From Streptomyces violascens (lineage in GTDB: Bacteria > Actinomycetota > Actinomycetes > Streptomycetales > Streptomycetaceae), in assembly GCF_014649955.1 (NCBI RefSeq), contig NZ_BMUA01000002.1:620001-684000 (forward strand): a stretch of DNA of 64,000 nt. The letters are read 5' to 3'. Shown here piece by piece: positions 26,896 to 35,251 of this stretch. Made by a program: the position numbers and the translations under genes. Within the stretch, counting starts at the first letter, position 1. Each line of letters starts with the position of its first letter. The notes below the pieces were generated by a model. It was not told where the DNA came from and made no database searches. It was given only the letters and a program-made list of their open reading frames with translations.

Positions 26896-27969
26896 GTGAC
26901 CACCGCTTTCGACCCGATCGACCTGGCCGGCACCCGGCTCGCCAACCGCATCGCCCTGGCGCCCATGACCCGCAGCCGCGCCCACGGCCCGGGCAACTCG
27001 CCCACCTCCTCGACGGCCGAGTACTACGCCCAGCGCGCCTCCGCCGGACTCGTCATCACCGAGGGCATCCAGCCCTCCGTGGTCGGCCAGGGCTACCCCG
27101 ACACCCCCGGGCTGCACAGCGCCGAGCAGATCGCCGCCTGGCGCAAGGTCACCGACGCCGTGCACGCCAAGGGCGGCCGGATCTTCGCCCAGCTGATGCA
27201 CGCGGGCCGGATCGGCCACCCCGATCTGCTGCCCGACGGGCTGATCAACGTGGCACCGTCCGCCGTGGCCGCCGCCGGGCAGGTCTACACCCACGAGGGC
27301 CCGAAGCCGTTCGTCACCCCGCAGGCGCTGAGCGAGGACCAGATCCGGGTCACCGTCGGCGAGTTCGTCTCCGCCGCCCGCAACGCCGTCGAGGCGGGCT
27401 TCGACGGGGTCGAGCTGCACGGCGCCAACGGCTACCTCATCCACCAGTTCCTCGCGCCCAACTCCAATGTGCGCACCGACGGCTGGGGAGGATCGGTCGA
27501 AGGCCGCATCCGCTTCGCCGTCGAGGTCACCAAGGCCGTCGTCGCCGAGGTCGGCCCCGAGCGCACCGCCATCCGCCTCTCGCCCGGCAACCCGTACAAC
27601 GACATCGCCGAGCCCGACCCGCAGCCGACCTACACCGCGCTCGTCGCCGCCCTCGAACCGCTGGGCCTCGCCTATCTGCACGTCCTCGAAGGCAGCCCGG
27701 AGCAGCGGGAGTTCACCCTTCAGCTGCGCAAGTCGTTCTCGGGCACGTTCATCCTGAACGCGGCAACCGAAGGGCCGACCGGGCCCGACGCGCTCGCCCT
27801 CGTCGAGGACGGCACCGCCGACCTCATCTCCTACGGCGCCCTCTTCCTCGCCAACCCGGACCTGCCGGCCCGGCTCAGGGCGGGCGGACCCTACAACACC
27901 CCCGACCCCTCCACGTTCTTCGGCGGCGACGACCGCGGCTACACCGACTACCCGGCGCTCGACGCGTGA
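26896..27969 (+). CDS. Old-yellow-enzyme family alkene reductase (NemA-like)
   Basis: The protein is 357 residues with a flavin TIM barrel: ALAPMTRSRA, LMHAGRIGHP, the substrate-binding HGANGYLIHQFL (His-x-x-Asn), NVRTDGWGGS and a C-terminal SYGALFLANPDLP. It reduces activated alkenes, nitro compounds or electrophiles using FMN and NADPH in the cytosol. The GTG start at 26896 is favoured by TGGAGG at 26885-26890. The divergent MarR and paired operators suggest electrophile-inducible expression. Confidence 0.92.
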   Translation: MTTAFDPIDLAGTRLANRIALAPMTRSRAHGPGNSPTSSTAEYYAQRASAGLVITEGIQPSVVGQGYPDTPGLHSAEQIAAWRKVTDAVHAKGGRIFAQLMHAGRIGHPDLLPDGLINVAPSAVAAAGQVYTHEGPKPFVTPQALSEDQIRVTVGEFVSAARNAVEAGFDGVELHGANGYLIHQFLAPNSNVRTDGWGGSVEGRIRFAVEVTKAVVAEVGPERTAIRLSPGNPYNDIAEPDPQPTYTALVAALEPLGLAYLHVLEGSPEQREFTLQLRKSFSGTFILNAATEGPTGPDALALVEDGTADLISYGALFLANPDLPARLRAGGPYNTPDPSTFFGGDDRGYTDYPALDA

Positions 27970-28018
27970 AATCCGCTGGTCACGGCCCGGGCGTGCGATG
28001 CAGTATCGGGCCGTGACC

Positions 28019-28720
28019 ATGGACACGAGCAACACCGGGCGGGTGCGCGAAGCCGTCCGCAACAACGCCGAGTGGTGCGCCGCGCTCTGCCGCGCGCACG
28101 GCATCGCGGGGGAGTCGGGACCGTACGCCTGGACCAGCCCGCGCAGAACGCCGCTCTACTATCCGGACGCGGTGACGCTCGCCCCCGAGGCCTCGCCCCG
28201 CGACATCGTCGGCCGTATCGATCTCGCGGCACCGGGCGCCTCGGTGAAGGACGGCTTCGCCTCGCTCGACCTGACCGGCGACGGCTTCGAGGTGCTCTTC
28301 GACGCGCAGTGGATCCATCGCCCGGCCCCGCGAGCCACCGGCGGAGGATGGCAACTCGTAAGCACCGAGGGCGAGTTGACCGAGTGGGAGCGGGCCTGGT
28401 CCGACGGGGACAGCGAAGCGCTCTTCCCGCCGGCACTGCTCGCCGAATCCGCCCACACCTTCCTCGCGGAGCGTGACGAGGGAGGCAAGGTGGTGGCGGG
28501 AGCCGTCGCCAGCAGGAGCGGACAGGTGGTGGGCATTTCCAACCTGTACGCGGTCGACGGTGATCAGGACGCCGCCTGGTCCGGCTGTCTCGACACCGTC
28601 GCCCGCGCCTGGCCGGGGCTCTCCGTCGTCGGCTACGAGAGCGGCGACGACCTGGCCGCGGCGCTGCGCGCGGGCTTCACGGCGACCGGACCGCTCAGAG
28701 TGTGGCTGCACCGGGGCTGA
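28019..28720 (+). CDS. GNAT-like acetyltransferase-fold protein, function unknown
   Basis: The protein is 233 residues. The N-terminal half is unfamiliar (AWCAAL-type helix, SPRRTPLYYPDAVTL). The C-terminal half (about 130-232) resembles a GNAT fold: FLAERDEGGKVVAGAVASRSG, VVGISNLYAV, then YESGDDLAAALRAGF as the terminal arm. No canonical acetyl-CoA loop is obvious, so activity is uncertain. The start is ambiguous between GTG 28013 and ATG 28019; neither has a strong ribosome site. Confidence 0.65.
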   Translation: MDTSNTGRVREAVRNNAEWCAALCRAHGIAGESGPYAWTSPRRTPLYYPDAVTLAPEASPRDIVGRIDLAAPGASVKDGFASLDLTGDGFEVLFDAQWIHRPAPRATGGGWQLVSTEGELTEWERAWSDGDSEALFPPALLAESAHTFLAERDEGGKVVAGAVASRSGQVVGISNLYAVDGDQDAAWSGCLDTVARAWPGLSVVGYESGDDLAAALRAGFTATGPLRVWLHRG

Positions 28721-28746
28721 ACGGCTCGCCCTGCGAGCGGCGGGTG

Positions 28747-29397
28747 TCAGCCGATCGGCTCGCCGTACCAGCGCCACTTCTCCGGGCGGGACCGCCCCGG
28801 CAGATCCGCCCGGCCGCTGACCCAGAGCAGCACCTGCCAGCGGTCCGGGTCGTCCGGAACATCCCGGAAAAGGCGGGCGAGCACCCGGTCGCACAGACCG
28901 GCCGGCGGGGCCCAGGCAAGACCGAGCCCCTCGGCCACGTCATGCGTGTGCAGCAGGGTCTCCACGATGCCCATCGCCCCGAACCCCTCCGGGTCCGAGA
29001 CGCCGTGGCCGTGGTAGGCCCGTACCTCCGGCGAGGTGGTGCGGACCATCGCGGTGAGCAGGGCGCCGCTCGCCTCCAGGGTCTGAAGGAGCCCGGCCGG
29101 CCCCGCGGCGCGGTCCGCGTGCACCGCGTTGCGGGGGCCGCCGGGACGTTTCGCCTCCCACAGGTACGGCACCTCGCCGTCAAGGGGCGGCTGGGCGGGA
29201 CCGAGCTGCACCGCGTAGGCGAAGAGATCGTCAGAGAGGTGCTCGACGGTCTCCCAGCAGTCCCACTCCAGCGTTCCGGCTTGCACGCCCCAGTCCGCGG
29301 CGAGCCCGGCCCGCAGCGCGGTCACCGAAAGGCGCACGGCGTGCTCGACGTCGGCGGCGGTGACGGGAGTTCGCGAAGTTTCATCGACCAAGGACAT
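28747..29397 (-). CDS. DinB/mycothiol-dependent maleylpyruvate isomerase-like protein
   Basis: The protein is 216 residues in the four-helix DinB/MDMPI_N superfamily. Histidines in WETVEHLSDDL (about 52) and HTHDVAEGL (about 150) form the expected metal site. Members use mycothiol or other thiols in actinobacteria. It is convergent with the preceding gene (27 bp apart). Substrate unknown. Confidence 0.78.
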   Translation of the reverse strand: MSLVDETSRTPVTAADVEHAVRLSVTALRAGLAADWGVQAGTLEWDCWETVEHLSDDLFAYAVQLGPAQPPLDGEVPYLWEAKRPGGPRNAVHADRAAGPAGLLQTLEASGALLTAMVRTTSPEVRAYHGHGVSDPEGFGAMGIVETLLHTHDVAEGLGLAWAPPAGLCDRVLARLFRDVPDDPDRWQVLLWVSGRADLPGRSRPEKWRWYGEPIG

Positions 29398-29448
29398 GGG
29401 GGGACCGTACCAACGATCTCTGTGGACACGGCCCCCAGCAGCCGACGG

Positions 29449-29478
29449 TCACCGTACCGGCCCGAAGTCCCTCGCCCC
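29449..29478 (-). pseudogene. Duplicated tail of ectD (remnant)
   Basis: On the minus strand the last ten codons of ectD including the stop (29557-29528, GARDFTPVK then TGA) recur 79 bp downstream as GARDFGPVR then TGA (29478-29449), 25 of 30 bases identical. Between the copies lies a GC-rich hairpin block (29479-29527). This looks like insertion or duplication at the gene end. Confidence 0.6.
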
Positions 29479-29490
29479 GAGCTGTATCTC

Positions 29491-29507
29491 CCGGGGGCAA
29501 CCCCCGG
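29491..29507 (-). terminator. Hairpin downstream of ectD
   Basis: CCGGGGG (29491-29497) pairs with CCCCCGG (29501-29507) over a three-base loop, 21 bp past the ectD stop. It probably ends the ectABCD transcript. Confidence 0.5.
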
Positions 29508-29527
29508 ACCCCCGGCCGGGGACGGCT

Positions 29528-30388
29528 TCACTTCACCGGCGTGAAGTCCCTCGCCCCAATGAATTCCGGTCGGCGGATCGGGGCCGCGAAGGGTTCCTGC
29601 GCCGCGTTCTCCACGCTGTTGAAGACGATGAAGACATTGCTGCGCGGGTACGGGGTGATGTTGTCCCCGGAGCCGTGCATCGCGTTGCAGTCGAACCAGG
29701 TCGCCGAGCCCGCCCGGCCGGTGAACAGGCGGATGCCGTGCCGGTCGGCCATCTTGGTGAGCGCCTCGTCGGACGGCGTCCCCGCGTCCTGCATCTGGAG
29801 GGACTTCTTGTAGTTGTCCTTCGGGGTGGCGCCCTCGCAGCCGAGGAAGTCCCGGTGCGAGCCGGGCATGATCATCAGGCCGCCGTTGGTGTCGTGGTTC
29901 TCGGTCAGCGCGATCGAGACCGAGACCGCCCGCATGCGCGGCAGCCCGTCCTCGGCGTGCCAGGTCTCGAAGTCCGAGTGCCAGTAGAAGCCCGAGGCGC
30001 CGAAGCCCGGCTTCACGTTGATCCGCGACTGGTGGACGTACACGTCCGAGCCGAGGATCCGGCGGGCCGTGCCCACCACCCGCTCGTCGCGCACGAGCCG
30101 CCCGAAGAGCTCGCTGATCCGGTGCACCTCGAAGACCGAACGCACGGACTGAGACTGCGGTTCGATGATCGACCGCTCATCGGCACGTACGGAAGGATCG
30201 GCGATCAATCGCTCAAGTTCCGAGCGATAGAGCGATACTTCGTCGTCCGTGAGCAGATCTTCGATCGCGAGGAAGCCGTCCTGCTCGAACGATTCGAGCC
30301 CGGCGGACGGGCCCCAGACGACCGGGTCCTGGCGGGGCGTGATCACCTCGGCGGTGCCACGGGTGGGGTAGAGATCCTGGGCGGTCAT
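29528..30388 (-). CDS. ectD: Ectoine hydroxylase
   Basis: The 286-residue Fe(II)/2-oxoglutarate dioxygenase converts ectoine to 5-hydroxyectoine. The iron ligands are His137 and Asp139 in FYWHSDFETWH and His238 in CNAMHGSGDN. The EctD-specific region RINVKPGFGASGFYWHSDFE is intact. It is the last gene of ectABCD, two bp from ectC. The C-terminal codons recur downstream of the stop (see 29449-29478). Confidence 0.97.
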   Translation of the reverse strand: MTAQDLYPTRGTAEVITPRQDPVVWGPSAGLESFEQDGFLAIEDLLTDDEVSLYRSELERLIADPSVRADERSIIEPQSQSVRSVFEVHRISELFGRLVRDERVVGTARRILGSDVYVHQSRINVKPGFGASGFYWHSDFETWHAEDGLPRMRAVSVSIALTENHDTNGGLMIMPGSHRDFLGCEGATPKDNYKKSLQMQDAGTPSDEALTKMADRHGIRLFTGRAGSATWFDCNAMHGSGDNITPYPRSNVFIVFNSVENAAQEPFAAPIRRPEFIGARDFTPVK

Positions 30389-30390
30389 GG

Positions 30391-30795
30391 TCAGCCCTCC
30401 TCGGGTTCGGTCAGCAGGGGGTAGACGCCGTTCTCGTCGTGGTCCTCCCGTCCGGTGACGGGCGGGTTGAAGACGCAGACGCAGCGGAAGTCGGTCTTGG
30501 GGCGCAGGGTGTGGCGCTCGTGGCCGTCGAGGAGATACATCGTGCCCGGCGCGATCCAGTGGGTCTCGCCGGTCTCCTCATTGGTGAGCTCGGCCTCGCC
30601 CTCGGTGCACAGCACGGCCTCGATGTGGTTGGCGTACCACATGGAGGTCTCGGTGCCCGCGTACAGGACCGTCTCGTGCAGGGAGAAGCCGACCTTCTCC
30701 TTCGCGAGCACGATCCGCTTGCTCTCCCAGGTGCCGGAGGCGGCCTTCACGTGGCGGTCGGTGTTCTCGATGTCCTTGAACGAGCGGACTAGCAC
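30391..30795 (-). CDS. ectC: L-ectoine synthase
   Basis: The 134-residue cupin opens [20 protein letters not shown], with [18 protein letters not shown] and GHERHTLR providing metal-site residues. It cyclises N-gamma-acetyl-diaminobutyrate to ectoine. Length and order (A-B-C-D) match other actinobacteria. An 82-bp gap separates it from ectB. Confidence 0.97.
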   Translation of the reverse strand: MLVRSFKDIENTDRHVKAASGTWESKRIVLAKEKVGFSLHETVLYAGTETSMWYANHIEAVLCTEGEAELTNEETGETHWIAPGTMYLLDGHERHTLRPKTDFRCVCVFNPPVTGREDHDENGVYPLLTEPEEG

Positions 30796-30877
30796 GGTGA
30801 GTCGGTGCCTTTCTGTGTTTGCTGTGTACGCAGGCTGTGCGCACGGACTGGGTACGTCGGTGGGGTGCGGGGGCGGA

Positions 30878-32146
30878 TCAGACGGTCGCGGCGACCGCGC
30901 GGGCCAGCGTCCGCAGGCCCTCGTCGAGCTCCTCGGGCGTGATGGTCAGCGGCGGAAGCAGCTTGACCACCTCGCTCTGCGGTCCCGAGGTCTCCAGGAG
31001 CAGCCCCAGCTCGAAGGCGCGGGCGCAGACCTCGGAGGCGCGGGCCGGGTCGGCGAACTCCAGGCCCCAGACCAGGCCACGGCCCCGGTAGCTCGCGCCG
31101 AGGCGGCCGTGCTCGGTGCACAGCGCGAGCAGCGCCTGCTCGACCTGCTCGCCGCGGGCCAGGGTGTGCTTCTCCATCTGGCCGTCGGCCCAGTACGCCT
31201 CCAGCGCCGCGGTCGCGGTGACGAACGCCGGGTTGTTGCCGCGGAAGGTGCCGTTGTGCTCGCCGGGCTCCCACACATCGAGCTCGCCCTTGAACAGGCA
31301 GAGCGACAGGGGGAGTCCGTAGCCGCTGATCGACTTGGAGACGGTGACGATGTCCGGCACGATGCCCGCCTCCTCGAAGGAGAAGAACGCGCCGGTGCGG
31401 CCGCAGCCCATCTGGATGTCGTCGACGATGAGCAGCATGTCGCGGCGCCGGCACAGGTCGGCGAGCGCGCGCAGCCACTCGGCGCGGGCCACGTTGATGC
31501 CGCCCTCGCCCTGCACGGTCTCCACGATCACGGCGGCCGGCTTGTTGAGGCCGGAGCCCTGGTCCTCCAGGAGCCGCTCGAACCACAGGAAGTCGGGCAC
31601 CCTGCCGTCGAGGTAGTTGTCGAACGGCATCGGCGTGCCGTGCACCAGCGGGATGCCGGCCCCGGCCCGCTTGAAGGCGTTGCCGGTCACCGCGAGCGAG
31701 CCGAGCGACATGCCGTGGAAGGCGTTGGTGAAGGAGACGATCGACTCGCGGCCCTTCACCTTACGGGCCAGCTTCAGCGCGGCCTCGACCGCGTTGGTGC
31801 CGGTCGGGCCGGGGAACATGACCTTGTACGGCAGGTCGCGCGGGCGCAGGATCACGTTCTGGAACGTCTCCAGGAACGCCCGTTTCGCGGTCGTCGCCAT
31901 GTCCAGGCCGTGCGTGATGCCGTCCCGCTCGATGTAGTCGATCAACGCCCGTTTCAGTACGGGGTTGTTGTGGCCGTAGTTGAGTGATCCGGCCCCGGCG
32001 AAGAAGTCCAGATAGCTGTGGCCGTCCTCGTCGGTGAGGCGGGCACCCTGCGCACGGTCGAACACGGCGGGCCAGCCGCGGCAGTAGCTGCGCACCTCCG
32101 ACTCGAGCGACTCGAAGACACTGAGGGCGGGCGGGGTGATGGTCAC
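30878..32146 (-). CDS. ectB: Diaminobutyrate-2-oxoglutarate transaminase
   Basis: The protein is 422 residues in PLP class III. Lys271 in VTVSKSISG forms the Schiff base; [11 protein letters not shown] holds the PLP-binding aspartate; [13 protein letters not shown] is typical of EctB. It makes L-2,4-diaminobutyrate from aspartate semialdehyde. Its ATG overlaps the ectA stop by four bases, so the two are coupled. Confidence 0.97.
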   Translation of the reverse strand: MTITPPALSVFESLESEVRSYCRGWPAVFDRAQGARLTDEDGHSYLDFFAGAGSLNYGHNNPVLKRALIDYIERDGITHGLDMATTAKRAFLETFQNVILRPRDLPYKVMFPGPTGTNAVEAALKLARKVKGRESIVSFTNAFHGMSLGSLAVTGNAFKRAGAGIPLVHGTPMPFDNYLDGRVPDFLWFERLLEDQGSGLNKPAAVIVETVQGEGGINVARAEWLRALADLCRRRDMLLIVDDIQMGCGRTGAFFSFEEAGIVPDIVTVSKSISGYGLPLSLCLFKGELDVWEPGEHNGTFRGNNPAFVTATAALEAYWADGQMEKHTLARGEQVEQALLALCTEHGRLGASYRGRGLVWGLEFADPARASEVCARAFELGLLLETSGPQSEVVKLLPPLTITPEELDEGLRTLARAVAATV

Positions 32147-32664
32147 AGCGATTCTCCCTGGGGGTGGAGGGGGCCGATGCGGTAGAGGACTTCGGGCTGG
32201 TGCCCGTCGTCGGGGAACAGGCCCGCATCGAAGAGGAGTTCACGGTCGAGGGCGGCGCCGCGACGCCTGGCGTACGAGGTGAAGAGCCGGTCGGAGGGGA
32301 TGTTGTCCGGCGACACCGTCGTCTCGACGCCGGTGATCCCGTGCGAGGCACACACCTTCGCGGTCAGCGCTTCGAGCAGCAGTCCCGCGAGCCCATGGCC
32401 CCGGTGGGCACGGTCGACGGCGACCTGCCAGACGACCAGGGTGCTGGGGCGCTCGGGCCGTACGTAGCCGGTGATGAACGCGATCGGCTCGCCGGCCTCG
32501 TCCCGGGCGACGGCGGAGGTCCCGGCGAAGTCGCGGCACCAGAGCAGATAGCTGTACGAGGAGTTGAGGTCGAGCACCTCGGAGTCACGGGCTATGCGCC
32601 AGATCGCGGCTCCGTCCTCCACTCGTGGGCTTTCGATACGGACTGCTGTTTGCGCGGCGGTCAT
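32143..32664 (-). CDS. ectA: L-2,4-diaminobutyric acid acetyltransferase
   Basis: The 173-residue GNAT enzyme has RIARDSEVLDLNSSYSYLLW (EctA signature), acetyl-CoA loop DRAHRGHGLAGLL, and TVSPDN. The ATG at 32664 (MTAAQTAVRI) is chosen because family homology starts there; an upstream frame would cover the promoter. It is the first gene of ectABCD. A perfect 32-bp palindrome lies about 95 bp upstream. Confidence 0.95.
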   Translation of the reverse strand: MTAAQTAVRIESPRVEDGAAIWRIARDSEVLDLNSSYSYLLWCRDFAGTSAVARDEAGEPIAFITGYVRPERPSTLVVWQVAVDRAHRGHGLAGLLLEALTAKVCASHGITGVETTVSPDNIPSDRLFTSYARRRGAALDRELLFDAGLFPDDGHQPEVLYRIGPLHPQGESL

Positions 32665-32759
32665 GCCGAGGGAATTTACCGACCGGAAATTGAAATTGCA
32701 TTCCCGTGAGGGGGTGTGCCAGAAGCCGGTTCGTGTTATCACGCGAGCATGTGCGCGAA

Positions 32760-32791
32760 CCGTTTTGTCCGGTAATTACCGGACAAAACGG
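32760..32791. promoter_or_regulatory. Perfect 32-bp palindrome upstream of ectABCD
   Basis: The half-site CCGTTTTGTCCGGTAA (32760-32775) is followed by its exact reverse complement through 32791, with no spacer. Its AT-rich centre contrasts with the surroundings. A separate terminator (32882-32916) already ends the upstream gene, so this is more likely an operator for the ectoine genes, possibly osmotic control. No regulator gene is adjacent. Confidence 0.7.
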
Positions 32792-32881
32792 AAGTGTTGT
32801 GGAGTCGATCACACCCCTGTGACAGGCCCGGAACCTTGTTGAAACCTTTGCGTTTGAGGTCGGGAAGTCGGGGCAGAAGAA

Positions 32882-32916
32882 AACGGGAAGCTGCGGTGGA
32901 TATGCAGCTTCCCGTT
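32882..32916 (-). terminator. Rho-independent terminator of the class V aminotransferase gene
   Basis: AACGGGAAGCTGC (32882-32894) pairs perfectly with 32904-32916, with a 9-base loop. On the minus strand the stem is followed by TTTTCTTC. Confidence 0.85.
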
Positions 32917-32989
32917 ATGTGGAACGTTTTGCGGAATTCAGTTGTGCTTTACGTCCCGGAGGAACGCGGAAGAAGTGCCCCCAGGTTTG

Positions 32990-34087
32990 TCACCAGGTTT
33001 CGGAAACGGCCTTGCGGGCAGCTTCCAGGTCCACCGCGATCCCGTACTCGCCGAGCGCCGCACCCAGCGCCGCGAGCGAGGACTGGACGACGCCGCGCGT
33101 GGCGTCCACGCCGTAGTGGTTGACCCGGATCATCGTCGAGGCCAGCGCCCCGCCGCCGGCGATCAGCGGCAGCGAGGGGTCGGAGGCCAGCGCCTTGGCG
33201 ACCAGCTCCGAGGCGTCGACTCCCTCCGGCGCGCGCAGAGTTGTGGCCACCGGGGCGGCGTCCGCGGCCTCGTGGACGTACGGGGCGAGCCCGCCGCCGA
33301 GCGCGACGGCGCCCGCCCGGGTCGCGGCGGCGGCCGAGGCGTGCCGGGCCGTCACCGCGTCCAGGCCCTCGGACTCGATGCGCTCCACGCACGCCTCAAG
33401 AGCGAGCATCTCCAGCTGTGCGGGCGCGTGCAGCAGGGCCTTGCGGCCGCCGTCGATCCAGCGCTGCTTCCAGTCCAGGAGGGAGAGGTAGGAGCGGCGC
33501 GGAGCGTTCGGGTTGGCGGCGATGCGCTCCCAGGCGCGGGCACTGACCGAGACCGCCGAGACGCCGGCCGGGCCGCCCATCGCCTTCTGCGCGCCGATCA
33601 CGCACAGGTCGACGCCCCAGGCGTCGGGAAGCAGCGGCTCGGCGGCCACCGAGGCCACCGCGTCCAGCATGAACAGGGCGCCGTGCCGGCGCACGACCTC
33701 GCCGATCTCCGCGACCGGGTTCGTGTTGCCGGTTGCCGCCTCCGCGTGAACGAGCGAAACGAAATCGATCTCCGGGTGTTCGGTGAGCGATCGATCGATC
33801 TGCTCCGCGGTGACCGCCGCGTGGAACGGCACCTCCAGATCGATCACCTCGGCCCCGCAGTCGCGCAGCCAGTTGCCGAAGGTCTGCCCGTACGGACCGG
33901 TCACCACGTTCAGCGCGGTGGAGCCGGGGTGTGCGGCACCGCGGATGCAGCCCTCCAGGGGGAGCAGCGCCTCGCCCTGCATGATCACCACGTCCTGCCC
34001 GGTGTCGAGCAGGGCGGCCACGCGGCGCTCGATCGCCGCGAAGTGGTCGGCGGTGAGCGGGGCCAGGTCCAGGAGCGGGTGTGTCAC
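32990..34087 (-). CDS. Class V aminotransferase (alanine-glyoxylate/serine-pyruvate type)
   Basis: The protein is 365 residues: GEALLPLEGCIRGAAHPGST, a PLP-binding aspartate in ALFMLDAVASVAAEP and Schiff-base lysine Lys168 in VIGAQKAMGGPAG. It resembles alanine-glyoxylate and phosphonate aminotransferases; the true substrate cannot be read from sequence. The GTG at 34087 is where homology begins. It is divergent from the amidohydrolase, 78 bp apart, and conserved beside ect in this genus (from memory). Confidence 0.85.
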   Translation of the reverse strand: MTHPLLDLAPLTADHFAAIERRVAALLDTGQDVVIMQGEALLPLEGCIRGAAHPGSTALNVVTGPYGQTFGNWLRDCGAEVIDLEVPFHAAVTAEQIDRSLTEHPEIDFVSLVHAEAATGNTNPVAEIGEVVRRHGALFMLDAVASVAAEPLLPDAWGVDLCVIGAQKAMGGPAGVSAVSVSARAWERIAANPNAPRRSYLSLLDWKQRWIDGGRKALLHAPAQLEMLALEACVERIESEGLDAVTARHASAAAATRAGAVALGGGLAPYVHEAADAAPVATTLRAPEGVDASELVAKALASDPSLPLIAGGGALASTMIRVNHYGVDATRGVVQSSLAALGAALGEYGIAVDLEAARKAVSETW

Positions 34088-34165
34088 GGCGGTGCCTTCT
34101 TCGGTCAAGTCGGGGTGTTCGAGCCTCTGGAGGGAGACTACCCAGCGCCTCGTACAGTGCTGACC

Positions 34166-35251
34166 ATGAGCGATCGCACGGTGCTGCATGTGAAGGGGCG
34201 CGTCCTCGCGGGACCCGAGGACGTACGGGACGAGCTGTGGGCGGTCGACGGGCGGATCACCTACGAGCGGCCACCGGGCGAGACCCTCACCGTGACCGGC
34301 TGGGCGCTGCCGGGCCTGGTCGACGCGCACTGCCACGTGGGGCTCGACAAGCACGGCCCCGTACCGGACGAGGTGAGCGAGAAGCAGGCCCTCACCGACC
34401 GCGACGCCGGAACGCTGCTGATCCGCGACGCGGGCTCGCCCTCCGACACCCGCTGGGTCGACGACCGCGAGGACCTGCCGAAGATCATCAGGGCGGGCCG
34501 GCACATCGCCCGTACCCGCCGCTACATCCGCAACTACGGCCACGAGATCGAGCCCGGCGACCTCGTCGCCTACGTCGCCCAGGAGGCGCGGCGCGGAGAC
34601 GGCTGGGTCAAGCTGGTCGGCGACTGGATCGACCGCGACGAGGGGGACCTGACCGCGTGCTGGCCGCGCGGCGAGGTCGAGGCCGCGATCGCGGAGGCCC
34701 ACCGGCTCGGCGCCCGGGTCACCGCGCACTGCTTCGCCGAGGAATCGCTCCGGGACCTGGTCGAGGCGGGCATCGACTGCATCGAGCACGCCACCGGCCT
34801 GACCGAGGACACCATCCCGCTGTTCGCCGAGCGGGGCGTGGCGATCGTGCCGACGCTGGTCAACATCGCCACGTTCCCGCACATGGCCGACGGCGGCGAG
34901 GCCAAGTTCCCCGACTGGGCCGCCCACATGCGCCGGCTGTACGAGCGTCGCTACGACACGGTGCGCTCCGCCTACGACGCCGGGATCCCCGTTTTCGTCG
35001 GCACGGACGCGGGCGGCTCGCTCGCCCACGGCCTGGTCGCCGCCGAGGTCGCCGAGCTGGTGAAGGCGGGCATCCCGCCGATCGACGCGCTCTCCGCGAC
35101 GGCCTGGGGGGCCAGGACCTGGCTCGGCCGCCCCGTCCTCGAGGAGGGCGCCCCGGCGGACCTGGTGGTCTACGACCAGGACCCGCGCGCGGACGTCCGG
35201 GCGCTTGCTGCGCCGAGCCGCATCGTGCTCAACGGGCGCGTTGTGGGCTGA
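34166..35251 (+). CDS. Metal-dependent amidohydrolase
   Basis: The protein is 361 residues with the amidohydrolase TIM barrel: HCH metal ligands at about 55-57 in GLVDAHCHVG, TAHCFAEE and IEHATG ligands, a catalytic aspartate in VGTDAGGS, and a C-terminal GAPADLVVYDQDPR beta-sandwich. It resembles imidazolonepropionase/prolidase-like proteins. The 3' end overlaps the convergent MFS gene by 23 bp. Confidence 0.88.
   Translation: MSDRTVLHVKGRVLAGPEDVRDELWAVDGRITYERPPGETLTVTGWALPGLVDAHCHVGLDKHGPVPDEVSEKQALTDRDAGTLLIRDAGSPSDTRWVDDREDLPKIIRAGRHIARTRRYIRNYGHEIEPGDLVAYVAQEARRGDGWVKLVGDWIDRDEGDLTACWPRGEVEAAIAEAHRLGARVTAHCFAEESLRDLVEAGIDCIEHATGLTEDTIPLFAERGVAIVPTLVNIATFPHMADGGEAKFPDWAAHMRRLYERRYDTVRSAYDAGIPVFVGTDAGGSLAHGLVAAEVAELVKAGIPPIDALSATAWGARTWLGRPVLEEGAPADLVVYDQDPRADVRALAAPSRIVLNGRVVG

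Noticed and set aside
32760-32791. Palindrome as terminator of the upstream aminotransferase gene
   Set aside because: A better terminator with a T tract lies at 32882-32916, closer to that gene; the palindrome has no T run after it.
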